DNA of 64,000 bases, taken from positions 1-64,000 of the forward strand of contig NZ_JAAMQZ010000020.1 in the NCBI RefSeq assembly GCF_013522825.1. The letters run 5' to 3'. The translations under genes were made by a program, and so were the position numbers. Source of the DNA: Stutzerimonas stutzeri (GTDB lineage: Bacteria > Pseudomonadota > Gammaproteobacteria > Pseudomonadales > Pseudomonadaceae). The notes beneath the pieces were generated by a model. That model worked only from the letters and a program-made list of their open reading frames with translations. It was not told where the DNA came from and did not search any database. Position 1 is the first letter of the stretch, and each line of letters begins with the position of its first letter. Positions 19,374 to 28,021 of the stretch are shown here, piece by piece.

Positions 19374-21257
19374 CTAGCGCTCCGCGTCTGGTTGGGCAGG
19401 ATTGCTGGCCTGCGCTTCAGTGAGCGGCTGCTCGTCGCTGGCGTTCGGATCGGGTGCCGCGCTATCGGGCTTGTGCCACCAGGTCATCAGGCCGATATCG
19501 CTGCGGGGGGTGATTGCCGGATGCGCCAGATGACTCCAGTAGGCGACCCGCCAGGTCTTGATGTGCCAGTTGGGCACGACATAGTGGCCCCAGAGCAGCA
19601 GGCGATCCAGCGCGCGGGTGCGGGTGATCAGCTCTTCGCGCGAGTCGGCGGCGATCAGCTTTTCCACCAGGGTGTCGATTGCCGGGTCCTTCAGGCCGAT
19701 GAAGTTGCGGCTGCCGGGGTTGTCGGCACTGGCCGAATGCCAATATTCACGCTGCTCGTTGCCCGGCGAGCTGGACTGGCCGAAGCCACTGACGATCATG
19801 TCGTAGTCGCGTGAGCGCAAGCGGTTGATGTATTGCGAGACATCCACACGGCGGATTTCCAGATCGATGCCCAGATCGGCCAGGTTGCGCTTGTAGGGCA
19901 GCAGCACGCGTTCGAATTCAGCCTGCACCAGCAGAAACTCAAGCTTGACCGGTTTGCCGAGGTTGTCGACCATCCGGTCATCCTGAATCTTCCAGCCTGC
20001 GTCGGTCAGCAGCTTGTAGGCTTTGCGCTGCTGTTCGCGAATCACGCCATCGGCGCTGGAACGCGGCAGCTCGAAAGGTCTTTCGAAGAGTTCTGCAGGT
20101 ATCTGATTTCGCAGGGGTTCGAGCAAGGCCAGTTCCTTCTCGTCCGGCAGTCCCGAGGAGGCCAGTTCGGAGTTGTCGAAATAGCTCCGGGTGCGGTTAT
20201 AAGCGCCGTTGAACAACTGGCGGTTGGTCCATTCGAAATCGAACAGCAGGGCGATGGCTTCCCGAACCCGAACGTCCTGCAGGCGTTCCCGGCGGATGTT
20301 GAAGATGAAGCCCTGCATGCCCTGCGGGTTGTGATTGGCGATCTCGTCCCTGACGATGCGCCCGCTGCGCACCGCCTCGATGTTGTAGGCGGTCGCCCAG
20401 TTCTTCGCGGTGCGCTCTTCCCAGAAGTCGAAATGCCCGGCCTTGAAGGCCTGCAACGCCACGGTATTGTCGCGGTAGTAGTCCAGGCTTATCCGATCGA
20501 AGTTGTAGAAACCGCGGTTGACCGGCAGGTCCTTGCCCCAGTAGTCCTCGACGCGGGCATAGCGGATCGAACGCCCCGCCTGCACCCGCTCCACGCGGTA
20601 GGGGCCGCTGCCCAGCGGTGGCTCCAGGCTGGTGGCGGCGAAATCGCGCTCGGCCCACCAGTGTTTCGGCAGGACCGGCAACTGCCCGAGAATCAACGGC
20701 AGTTCACGGTTGCCGGCGTGCTTGAAATCGAAGCGAACCCGGCGTGGCGTCTCGGCGACCACTTTTTCGACGTCGGCATAGTAGCCGCGATAATGTGGCG
20801 CACCCTGGCTGATCAGGGTTTCGAAGGTGAATACGACGTCTTCGGCCTTGACCGGCTCACCGTCATGGAAACGCGCTTCGGGGCGCAGGTGAAAGCGTAC
20901 CCACTGGTTGTTGGGGCCTTTTTCGATCTTTTCCGCCAGCAGGCCATAGACGGTGAAGGGTTCGTCGAGGCTGCTGGTGGCCAGGGTATCGTAGATCAGC
21001 CCGATGTCGTCGGCGGCAACGCCCTTGTTGATGAAGGGATTGAGCGAATCGAAACTGCCGAAACCTGCCTGGCGCAGCACGCCGCCTTTGGGTGCATCGG
21101 GATTGGTGTACTCGAAATGGCTGAAGTCAGCGGCATATTTCGGTTTTTCGCCATACAGGGTCAGTGCGTGCTGTGGCGCTGCCGTGGCGAAGCTGGCCAG
21201 GCAGCAGAGGCTAAGAATGCCTGCTTGCAGGGATGGCCAACGTAAGCTGTTTGTCAT
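19374..21257 (-). CDS. nppA2: Peptide-binding periplasmic protein (second of two)
   Basis: SBP family 5 (YejA/OppA-like) solute-binding protein, 627 residues from the ATG at 21257, with a signal peptide ending near FATAAPQ. The SBP5 signature region is [21 protein letters not shown], given here by its core APKGG and DSLNP. The ATG overlaps the stop of the upstream paralogue as ATGA, a four-base overlap. A long in-frame extension to 21554 would overlap nppA1 by 300 bases and is rejected. The C-terminus carries a proline/serine-rich tail (about 25 residues) beyond the fold. Confidence 0.92.
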   Translation of the reverse strand: MTNSLRWPSLQAGILSLCCLASFATAAPQHALTLYGEKPKYAADFSHFEYTNPDAPKGGVLRQAGFGSFDSLNPFINKGVAADDIGLIYDTLATSSLDEPFTVYGLLAEKIEKGPNNQWVRFHLRPEARFHDGEPVKAEDVVFTFETLISQGAPHYRGYYADVEKVVAETPRRVRFDFKHAGNRELPLILGQLPVLPKHWWAERDFAATSLEPPLGSGPYRVERVQAGRSIRYARVEDYWGKDLPVNRGFYNFDRISLDYYRDNTVALQAFKAGHFDFWEERTAKNWATAYNIEAVRSGRIVRDEIANHNPQGMQGFIFNIRRERLQDVRVREAIALLFDFEWTNRQLFNGAYNRTRSYFDNSELASSGLPDEKELALLEPLRNQIPAELFERPFELPRSSADGVIREQQRKAYKLLTDAGWKIQDDRMVDNLGKPVKLEFLLVQAEFERVLLPYKRNLADLGIDLEIRRVDVSQYINRLRSRDYDMIVSGFGQSSSPGNEQREYWHSASADNPGSRNFIGLKDPAIDTLVEKLIAADSREELITRTRALDRLLLWGHYVVPNWHIKTWRVAYWSHLAHPAITPRSDIGLMTWWHKPDSAAPDPNASDEQPLTEAQASNPAQPDAER

Positions 21258-23104
21258 TGAGCCTTCTCCAAATCCTTCAACCACCACGCGCGCAACCCGA
21301 GGGTGTAGGGCGGTGTGGTGAGATGGGCGAACCGGTTGCGGTACGCCAGACGGTGATTGCTGATGAACCAGTTGGGGATGCTGTAGTGGTTCCACAACAG
21401 CACACGATCGATGGCGCGGGCAGCGGCAACTTGCTCCTCGCGCGTTTTTGCGGCGATCAGCCTGTCGAGCAACTGATCGATAACCGGATTGGCGATCCCC
21501 GCATAGTTGCGGCCTCCCTTGATATTCACCTGGCTCGAATGAAAGTAGAGCCACTGTTCCAGGCCGGGGCTGAGGCTCTGGCCCAGGGTGGCCAGGATCA
21601 TATCGTAGTCGTACTGATCCAGCCGCTGCTTGTACTGGGCGGCATCGACGGTGCGCAGGCGCGCCTGGATGCCGATGCGGGCGAGATTGCCGGTATAAGG
21701 CTGAAGAATACGCTCAAGACGCGGGTTGACCAGCAGGATCTCGAATTGCAGCGGGCGGCCATTCTTATCGCGCAGGCCTTCGGGCTTCAGTTTCCAGCCG
21801 GCGTCCTTGAGCAGTGCCAGGGCCTGGCGCAAGGTATCGCGTGGGATGCCGCGCCCCTCCGTCCTTGGCAGTTCGAAGGGTTCGGTAAAGAGCGCGGCAG
21901 GGAGCTGCTCGCGAAACGGTGAAAGCAACAGCCATTCACCGCCTTCCGGGCGGCCTGTCGCGGCAAAATCGCTATTGGGATAGTAACTTTCGCTGCGTTG
22001 GTAGGCGCTGTAGAACAGGGCTCGGTTGGTCCACTCGAAATCGAACAGCATGCCCAGTGCCTGGCGAACCCTGATATCGGCAAACAATGGTCTGCGACCA
22101 TTCATGAACAGGGCCTGGGTCTGGGTTGGGATCTGATGCGGGATCTCGGCGCGCACCACCTCGCCTCTGGACAGTGCCGGAAACTGATAGCCGTTGGCCC
22201 AGTTTTTCGCCTGGTGTTCGATATAGAAGTCGAACTCGCCCACCTTGAACGCCTCGAAGGCCACGGTGCTGTCGCGGTAGAACTCGACCTCGACCCGGTC
22301 GAAATTGTACTTGCCGCGATTGACTGCGAGCTCCGCGCCCCACCAGTTCTTTACCCGCTCGAACTGGATGCGACGTCCGGGCTGGACGTTGCTGATGCGG
22401 TAAGGGCCGCTACCCAGCGGGGGCTCGAACGTCGTGGCGCGAAAATCGCGGTCCTTCCAGTAATGCTGGGGCAGTACCGGCAGCTCGCCAAGCCGCATGA
22501 TCAGCTGCGTATTGTCGGGCTTGTCGAACACGAAGCGAATCTTGTGGCGGTTGAGGATGTCGACCCGCCTGACGCCTTGCAAGTCGGTGCGATAGCGGGG
22601 ATGGCCGTCCCTGAGCAGCAGGCGATAGGAAAAGGCGACATCGTAGGTAGTGATGGGATGACCATCATGAAAGCGCGCTGAATCGCGCAGATTGAACACG
22701 ACCCAGCTCTGGTCGTCGCTGTATTCGATGGTTTCGGCGATCAGCCCGTATACCGAGGCTGGCTCGTCGCCCGAAGGATCATAGAGGCCCGATCCCACCA
22801 TCAGTGTCTCGTTCAGCTCGCTGATGCCGTATTGAAAGAAGCCCGGTGTGGCGATAGGGCTGGTGCCCTTGAAGGTGTAGGGGTTGAGCGTGTCGAAGCT
22901 GCCTGCGGCCATCAACCGTAGCCGCCCACCTTTGGGCGCATCGGGATTCGCCCAGTCGAAGTGGGTAAAGTTCTCGGGATACTTGAGTGTGCCGAACTGG
23001 GCATAACCATGACTTTCGCTGATGGCGGCGAAAGATGGGAAGCTCAATCCCAGGCAGATCAATAGCAGCAGGGTGAGGCGCATCAAACGGAAAATCCGAT
23101 CCAT
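21254..23104 (-). CDS. nppA1: Peptide-binding periplasmic protein (first of two)
   Basis: SBP family 5 binding protein, 616 residues, first gene of the leftward npp operon. Signal peptide with hydrophobic core LLLLICLGLSF and cleavage near SFAAI. It shares APKGG and SFDTLNP with its downstream neighbour, with which it is clearly paralogous along its full length (for example FEWTNRALFYSAY against [13 protein letters not shown]). An alternative ATG seven codons downstream would still leave a signal peptide. Two receptors for one transporter suggests a widened substrate range. Confidence 0.93.
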   Translation of the reverse strand: MDRIFRLMRLTLLLLICLGLSFPSFAAISESHGYAQFGTLKYPENFTHFDWANPDAPKGGRLRLMAAGSFDTLNPYTFKGTSPIATPGFFQYGISELNETLMVGSGLYDPSGDEPASVYGLIAETIEYSDDQSWVVFNLRDSARFHDGHPITTYDVAFSYRLLLRDGHPRYRTDLQGVRRVDILNRHKIRFVFDKPDNTQLIMRLGELPVLPQHYWKDRDFRATTFEPPLGSGPYRISNVQPGRRIQFERVKNWWGAELAVNRGKYNFDRVEVEFYRDSTVAFEAFKVGEFDFYIEHQAKNWANGYQFPALSRGEVVRAEIPHQIPTQTQALFMNGRRPLFADIRVRQALGMLFDFEWTNRALFYSAYQRSESYYPNSDFAATGRPEGGEWLLLSPFREQLPAALFTEPFELPRTEGRGIPRDTLRQALALLKDAGWKLKPEGLRDKNGRPLQFEILLVNPRLERILQPYTGNLARIGIQARLRTVDAAQYKQRLDQYDYDMILATLGQSLSPGLEQWLYFHSSQVNIKGGRNYAGIANPVIDQLLDRLIAAKTREEQVAAARAIDRVLLWNHYSIPNWFISNHRLAYRNRFAHLTTPPYTLGLRAWWLKDLEKAQ

Positions 23105-23222
23105 GGCACTTGCGGGCTTTTCGGTCGGCTACAGTAACAGCTTGTATCCGCTGGAAAAAGCTCGCTATCCATCACTCTTTGCGTCAATAGATGACAGCCG
23201 CCAGCCACCGCTGCAGCGCCAT

Positions 23223-24770
23223 TCAGGGCGCAAGATACAGCGTCAGTGTCTGGCCGGGCTTGAGCAGGGTGCTGTCCTCGGGATTCCAGCTCTTCAGATG
23301 ATTGAGCCGCACGTTGAAGCGTTTGGCGATTTCATAAAGCGAATCGCCTTTTCTGACCTTGTAGTAGGTCGGTTCGGAGTTACTGCCACGGCTTTCTTCA
23401 ACGGCCTGGATGGCCAGGACCTGGCCCACCTTGAGGCTGCTGCCGGAAAGCTTGTTCCAGCGTTGCAGATCGCGAACCGAAACCTTCTGTGCCTTGGCAA
23501 TTTCCCAGAGATTGTCGCCCTTGCGGACCTGGTAGCTTCCAGATGCCGGCTGGCTTCGGGCAACGGCGTGCAGTAGCTCGCGTGGGCGCGCGTCACGGGG
23601 TTGCGGAAGGCTGAGCACCTGGCCGATGCGCAGACGATCATTCTTGAGGTGATTGATATCGCGGATGATGTTGACGGACAGATGATGGCGGTTGGCGATC
23701 GCTCCGAGGGTATCGCCGGGCTTTACCCTGTACTGCTGCCAATCGACGGCATCCTGTGGCTTCATCAGTGCCAGGTTGGCAGCCAGCATTTCTGCCTTTG
23801 CACTTGGCACCAGCAGATGCTGCGGGCCGTCCAGGGTGATGCGGCGGGTGAAGGCCGGATTCAGCTGGTAGAGTTCATCTTCATCGAGGTCCACCATTTG
23901 CGCGACGGTGGCCAGATTCATCCGCTGCTTCAGGGCGACCACTTCGAAGTAGGGCTCATTGGCGATAGGGCTCAGATTGAGTCCGTAGGCTTCGGGGCTC
24001 TGGACCATCTGCGAGAGCGCCAGCAGCTTGGGCACGTAATCACGGGTTTCCTTGGGCAGCGGCAGATTCCAGTAGTCGGTTGGCAAATCGAGTTTCTGAT
24101 TGCGCTCGATGGCGCGGCTGACCGTTCCCTCGCCGGCGTTATAAGCCGCCAGTGCAAGAAGCCAGTCATCGTTGAACAGCCCGTGCAGATAGGACAGGTA
24201 GCGCAGCGCGGCAGCGGTCGAAGCCGTGATGTCGCGTCTGCCGTCGTACCAGTTGGTCTGCTGCAGATTGAAGTGGCGGCCCGTCGAGGGAATGAACTGC
24301 CACAGGCCCATCGCCTGGGCCGGCGAATAGGCGAACGGGTTGTAGGCGCTCTCGATGATGGGCAACAAGGCCAGTTCGAGCGGCATGTTGCGCTCTTCCA
24401 GCTGCTCGACGATGTAATGGATATAAAGGCTGCCGCGCTCGCCGGCGATCTCGATGGACTGGGGACGAGCGGCAAACAGCAGGCGCTGTTGCTCGATGCG
24501 TGGATTGCTGCCCAGATGTTCCTGGAGCTTGAAGCCGTCCCTGATACGACCCCAGATGTCCGGGTACTGGAGCTCGGCAGGCTGTGGCTCCAGCCACAGG
24601 GTTTTCTGTGCCAGCGATGGGGCCGGGAGGGGCTCGGCACTGATTGCCGGTGCTCGCGAAACAGTGGTGCTCTGGCAACCGGTTATGGCGAGACAGATGG
24701 CCAGCGCCAGGACCCGACCAGAGGTTGCCAAGGCGTCCGGAGATGGGCGATTCGAAGAGTCGGACGACAT
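23223..24770 (-). CDS. mltD: Membrane-bound lytic murein transglycosylase D
   Basis: Cleaves peptidoglycan glycan strands, releasing 1,6-anhydromuropeptides. 515 residues. A lipobox ITGC places the lipidated cysteine at residue 32; catalytic Glu140 lies in LLPIIESAYNPFA, and the SLT fold continues through GLWQFIPSTGR and LALAAYNAGEG. Three LysM peptidoglycan-binding repeats fill the C-terminus (YRVKPGDTL, YQVRKGDNL, YKVRKGDSL; roughly 335-380, 405-450 and 468-515). Transcribed leftward; nppA1 begins 118 bases beyond its stop. Confidence 0.95.
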   Translation of the reverse strand: MSSDSSNRPSPDALATSGRVLALAICLAITGCQSTTVSRAPAISAEPLPAPSLAQKTLWLEPQPAELQYPDIWGRIRDGFKLQEHLGSNPRIEQQRLLFAARPQSIEIAGERGSLYIHYIVEQLEERNMPLELALLPIIESAYNPFAYSPAQAMGLWQFIPSTGRHFNLQQTNWYDGRRDITASTAAALRYLSYLHGLFNDDWLLALAAYNAGEGTVSRAIERNQKLDLPTDYWNLPLPKETRDYVPKLLALSQMVQSPEAYGLNLSPIANEPYFEVVALKQRMNLATVAQMVDLDEDELYQLNPAFTRRITLDGPQHLLVPSAKAEMLAANLALMKPQDAVDWQQYRVKPGDTLGAIANRHHLSVNIIRDINHLKNDRLRIGQVLSLPQPRDARPRELLHAVARSQPASGSYQVRKGDNLWEIAKAQKVSVRDLQRWNKLSGSSLKVGQVLAIQAVEESRGSNSEPTYYKVRKGDSLYEIAKRFNVRLNHLKSWNPEDSTLLKPGQTLTLYLAP

Positions 24771-25064
24771 TGGCTGAAGGCTTCCCCTGGCGCAAAATTC
24801 GGGGGAGTGTAGAAATGCCGTTCCGGTGGGTCAAGTAAAGGCTGCGGTTTTGCGGACTGGTGCAGGATCTGCTGCCAGGGTGATCGCGCCATGCGCTCAA
24901 AGAGCCGAAAACAGCGCTGGAAAGCTGGAGGCTGAACGACAAGCGGTCCAGGTTCGAGCGCAAATGGCGTTTTTTCAGCGTTTTTATCGAACCACCATCG
25001 CAGAATGACGCCATAGCGCGATCGCCCGGGATCTGCTGCGAAGCGCAGCAGATCCCTGCTTTTC
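24771..25064. other. 294-base gap between mltD and gloB
   Basis: No protein gene is convincing. It carries the mltD promoter region on its left side and, on the right, a 13-bp hairpin with a plus-strand T tail (25028-25063). The 11-mer GGATCTGCTGC occurs at 24865-24875 and again as the left arm of that hairpin at 25029-25039, so two alternative pairings with the right arm are possible. Confidence 0.5.
25028..25063 (+). terminator. Strong hairpin with plus-strand T tail downstream of gloB
   Basis: GGGATCTGCTGCG (25028-25040) pairs perfectly with CGCAGCAGATCCC (25044-25056), 3-base loop, followed by TGCTTTT on the plus strand. gloB reads the minus strand, where no T tract follows. The polarity therefore fits a plus-strand transcript starting in the mltD-gloB gap; it may still end gloB transcripts less efficiently. 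Confidence 0.55.
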
Positions 25065-25841
25065 TCAGAAGTTGTCTTTCCAGACTCTCAGCGCAGCGAA
25101 TACGGCCTCGGGGGTTTCGGTTCGACGGCCCTGGCTCTGGCAGGCAGTGACCACGGTCGGCTCGCTGCAGCGCAGGAAGGGATTGGTCGCCCGTTCGGTC
25201 AGCAGGTCAGAGGGCAGCGAGATCTGGCCGGCTTCGCGCAGCAGGGTGACCTGCTCGAAGCGCCTGGCGATGTCCCGATTGTCGGGTTCCACGGCCTGGG
25301 CGAAGCGCAGGTTGCTCAGGGTGTATTCATGGGTGCAGTACACCAGGGTGCGTGCAGGCAGTGCCGTCAGCCGCTGCAACGATGCGAACATCTGTGCCGC
25401 AGTCCCCTCGAACAGGCGTCCGCAACCGGCGGCGAACAGGGTGTCGCCGCTCAGCAGCCAGGGTGTATCGGTATCGTCATGGAAGTAGGCGATATGGCCC
25501 AGGGTATGCCCCGGAACTTCGATCACCTCCAGGTCGTGCTCCAGAATGCGGATGCGCTGGCCGTCAGCGAGCCCCTGATCCAGTGCGGGGATCTTCTCGG
25601 CGGCGGGACCGTAAACCTTGGCGCCGTACTGCGCCTTGAGCTGCTGCACACCACCGACATGGTCATGGTGATGGTGGGTAACGAGGATATCCGTCAGTTG
25701 CCAGCCTGGATGGGCATCCAGCCAGAGCTGAACGGGAGTGGCATCGCCGGGGTCCACCACGGCACAGCGTTGTCGTTGCGTATCCTGCAGCAGCCAGATG
25801 TAGTTATCGGTGAAAGCGGGCAGAGCATCTATTTTCAACAT
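25065..25841 (-). CDS. gloB: Hydroxyacylglutathione hydrolase (glyoxalase II)
   Basis: Hydrolyses S-lactoylglutathione to lactate and glutathione in methylglyoxal detoxification. 258 residues from the ATG at 25841 ([14 protein letters not shown] opening). Metallo-beta-lactamase metal site THHHHDH at residues 55-61, with further ligands in [14 protein letters not shown] and CTHEYTL. An upstream in-frame ATG at 25868 would add nine unmatched residues. Divergent from the methyltransferase gene that starts at 25954. Confidence 0.95.
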   Translation of the reverse strand: MLKIDALPAFTDNYIWLLQDTQRQRCAVVDPGDATPVQLWLDAHPGWQLTDILVTHHHHDHVGGVQQLKAQYGAKVYGPAAEKIPALDQGLADGQRIRILEHDLEVIEVPGHTLGHIAYFHDDTDTPWLLSGDTLFAAGCGRLFEGTAAQMFASLQRLTALPARTLVYCTHEYTLSNLRFAQAVEPDNRDIARRFEQVTLLREAGQISLPSDLLTERATNPFLRCSEPTVVTACQSQGRRTETPEAVFAALRVWKDNF

Positions 25842-25953
25842 GAGTGCGGGTCGCCAAGTCAATCGCAAAAGCGCATCCTAACAGCCAGATTCGAAAGTGG
25901 AACCGACCGCAAGTTGCGGCCCTGACGACCGAAGCGATCAATGGAGCCGAGCC

Positions 25954-26712
25954 ATGAGTGATGAGCCGTGCGCCGGGGCCGATAGCCCCTGGCTGGCGCT
26001 GATGAGCGAGACCAGCGCCTGGTTTGACGGTCCCGCAGGCCGACAGCTGCTGGAACATGAACAGCGTGTGCTGGCTCAGGAGCTCGGACGCTTTTTCGGC
26101 AGTTACCTGGTGCATTACGGGCCTTTCGCCAATACCCCCATCGAACCGCAGAAGCTCAAGCGCAGTGTACGACTGGGGCCGCCGCTGCCTGGAGTCGAAA
26201 TCGTCTGCGAGGAGCAATCCTGGCCAATTGGCGAACATGCAGCTGATGTCGTGGTGGTGCAGCATGGTCTCGATTTCAGCCTGTCACCACACGCCTTGTT
26301 GCGTGAAGCGGCACGCAGCGTCAGGCCGGGCGGTCATCTGCTGATAATCGGCGTCAACCCCTGGAGCCCCTGGGGGGCCTCGCACCTGTTGTCACGCAAG
26401 GCTTTTCGTCAGGCGCGCTGCATCCGTCCGACGCGGGTCGGCGACTGGCTGAACCTGCTTGGCTTCGCACTGGAGAAACGCCGGTTCGGATGCTATTGTC
26501 CGCCGCTTTCTTCGAGCCAATGGCAGGCGCGACTGTCCGCACTGGAAACCATCGGCCAGCGGTTGCAGGCGCCCACGGGCGGTTTCTATCTGCTGGTGGC
26601 GCGCAAGCTGATGGTGGGCCTGCGACCCCTGCGGGAAAGCCGTCGCGAGCGCATGGGCCAGCTGTTGCCGATGCCCGTGGCGAAGGTCAGTCGGCGCGAT
26701 GCCGAACACTAG
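25954..26712 (+). CDS. SAM-dependent methyltransferase, type 11-like
   Basis: 252 residues, predicted soluble methyltransferase of unknown substrate. The C-terminal half of the Rossmann fold is recognisable: [18 protein letters not shown] (core [10 protein letters not shown]), [18 protein letters not shown]. The glycine-rich motif I is poorly preserved, so catalytic competence is uncertain. The ATG at 25954 follows GGAG at 25943-25946. It stands between gloB and rnhA as in P. aeruginosa (recalled there as PA1814), and rnhA starts 14 bases after its stop, suggesting co-transcription. Confidence 0.8.
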   Translation: MSDEPCAGADSPWLALMSETSAWFDGPAGRQLLEHEQRVLAQELGRFFGSYLVHYGPFANTPIEPQKLKRSVRLGPPLPGVEIVCEEQSWPIGEHAADVVVVQHGLDFSLSPHALLREAARSVRPGGHLLIIGVNPWSPWGASHLLSRKAFRQARCIRPTRVGDWLNLLGFALEKRRFGCYCPPLSSSQWQARLSALETIGQRLQAPTGGFYLLVARKLMVGLRPLRESRRERMGQLLPMPVAKVSRRDAEH

Positions 26713-26726
26713 GGTCTGTAATCTTC

Positions 26727-27179
26727 ATGAGTGATGACGCGGTCGAGATCTATACCGATGGTGCCTGCAAGGGCAATCCTGGCCCCGGCGGCTGGGGCGC
26801 GTTGCTGATCTACAAGGGCGTGAGGCGCGAGCTCTGGGGCGGCGAGGCGCAGACCACCAACAACCGTATGGAGCTGATGGCAGCCATTCGTGCGCTGGAA
26901 GAGCTGAAAAGACCCTGCCAGGTGCGCCTGGTCACCGATTCCCAGTACGTCATGCAGGGTATCAACGACTGGATGCCCAACTGGAAGAAGCGCGGCTGGA
27001 AAACCGCTGCCAAACAGCCGGTAAAGAATGCCGATCTCTGGATGCTGCTCGACGAGCAGGTCAACCGCCATCAGGTGACCTGGCAATGGGTGCGCGGGCA
27101 TACCGGCCATCCCGGAAATGAACAGGCCGACCTGCTGGCCAATCGCGGCGTGGTACAAGCCAAACGACAAACTGCCTGA
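26727..27179 (+). CDS. rnhA: Ribonuclease HI
   Basis: Degrades RNA in RNA-DNA hybrids. 150 residues, full length. Catalytic carboxylates Asp11 ([11 protein letters not shown]), Glu49 (NNRMELMA), Asp71 (TDSQYV) and Asp135 (NEQADLLA) are present, together with the loop His125 (RGHTGHPGN). The ATG at 26727 gives the conserved [13 protein letters not shown] start. dnaQ begins 11 bases after the stop; the rnhA-dnaQ pair is conserved in gammaproteobacteria. Confidence 0.97.
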   Translation: MSDDAVEIYTDGACKGNPGPGGWGALLIYKGVRRELWGGEAQTTNNRMELMAAIRALEELKRPCQVRLVTDSQYVMQGINDWMPNWKKRGWKTAAKQPVKNADLWMLLDEQVNRHQVTWQWVRGHTGHPGNEQADLLANRGVVQAKRQTA

Positions 27180-27190
27180 GAGAAGGGAAC

Positions 27191-27937
27191 ATGCGTAGCG
27201 TAGTGCTGGATACAGAAACCACCGGCATGCCGGTGACCGACGGCCACCGCATCATCGAGATCGGCTGCGTCGAGGTCATCGGTCGACGCCTGACGGGCCG
27301 GCATTACCATGTCTATCTGCAGCCGGACCGGGAAGTGGACGAGGGCGCCATCGCGGTGCACGGCATCAACAATGAGTTTCTGGTCGATAAACCGCGCTTC
27401 AGGGATGTCGCCGATGAGTTCTTCGAGTTCATCAAGGGCGCACAGCTGATCATCCACAATGCGGCGTTCGACGTTGGCTTCATCAACAACGAATTCGCCC
27501 TGCTCGGCCAGCGCGAGCGTGCCGAGCTGAGCGATCACTGCAGCATTCTCGATACCCTGCTGATGGCCCGTGAGCGCCATCCCGGCCAGCGCAACAGCCT
27601 CGACGCCCTGTGCAAACGTTATGGCGTGGACAACTCCGGTCGCGAGCTGCACGGCGCCTTGCTCGATGCCGAGATCCTCGCCGACGTCTGGCTGACCATG
27701 ACCGGCGGGCAGACCAACCTGTCCCTGGCCGGAGACGGGGCGGAGGGTGACAACGGGGGCAGGCGGCAGGCCACGCCGATTCGCCGCCTGCCAGCGGGGC
27801 GCCCGCTGACTCAGGTGCTGCGCGCCAATGCCGAGGAAATCGCCGCACACTCGGCACGCATGCAGGCCATCGAGAAGGCGGCAGGGGCTCAACCCCTGTG
27901 GTTGCAGTTGGAACAGGCAGGCGAGAGGCAGACTTGA
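27191..27937 (+). CDS. dnaQ: DNA polymerase III epsilon subunit (3'-5' proofreading exonuclease)
   Basis: Proofreading subunit of the replicative polymerase. 248 residues. DEDDh exonuclease motifs: LDTETTG near residues 6-12 (Exo I), HNAAFDVGFI (Exo II) and LHGALLDAEILADVW (Exo III, with the histidine). The C-terminal part after about 180 carries the alpha-subunit binding region. AGAAGGGAAC precedes the ATG. Same operon as rnhA; ldcA starts 78 bases downstream. Confidence 0.96.
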   Translation: MRSVVLDTETTGMPVTDGHRIIEIGCVEVIGRRLTGRHYHVYLQPDREVDEGAIAVHGINNEFLVDKPRFRDVADEFFEFIKGAQLIIHNAAFDVGFINNEFALLGQRERAELSDHCSILDTLLMARERHPGQRNSLDALCKRYGVDNSGRELHGALLDAEILADVWLTMTGGQTNLSLAGDGAEGDNGGRRQATPIRRLPAGRPLTQVLRANAEEIAAHSARMQAIEKAAGAQPLWLQLEQAGERQT

Positions 27938-27961
27938 GCCAGCACGCATTATTCAGGCTTG

Positions 27962-28021
27962 GTGCTTGAGGGGCGAAGCTTCTACCCTGAAGGAACGCTC
28001 CTTCAGGAAACCCTCATGCAC
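27962..28021 (+). promoter_or_regulatory. Predicted RNA structure over the ldcA ribosome binding site and start codon
   Basis: Two nested helices are visible. The inner hairpin CCTGAAGGA (27986-27994) pairs perfectly with TCCTTCAGG (27999-28007), loop ACGC; its 3' arm contains the AGG of the AGGA Shine-Dalgarno. The outer helix pairs GTGCTTGAGGG (27962-27972) with CCCTCATGCAC (28011-28021), ten of eleven positions complementary with one T-T mismatch at the middle base of ATG, and so covers the AUG of ldcA. Folded, this would block initiation. Function (thermosensor, protein- or sRNA-controlled switch) is inference. Confidence 0.5.

Noticed and set aside
21258..21554. 100-residue extension of nppA2
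   Set aside because: It would overlap the end of nppA1 and displace the signal peptide from the N-terminus; the ATGA-coupled start fits better.
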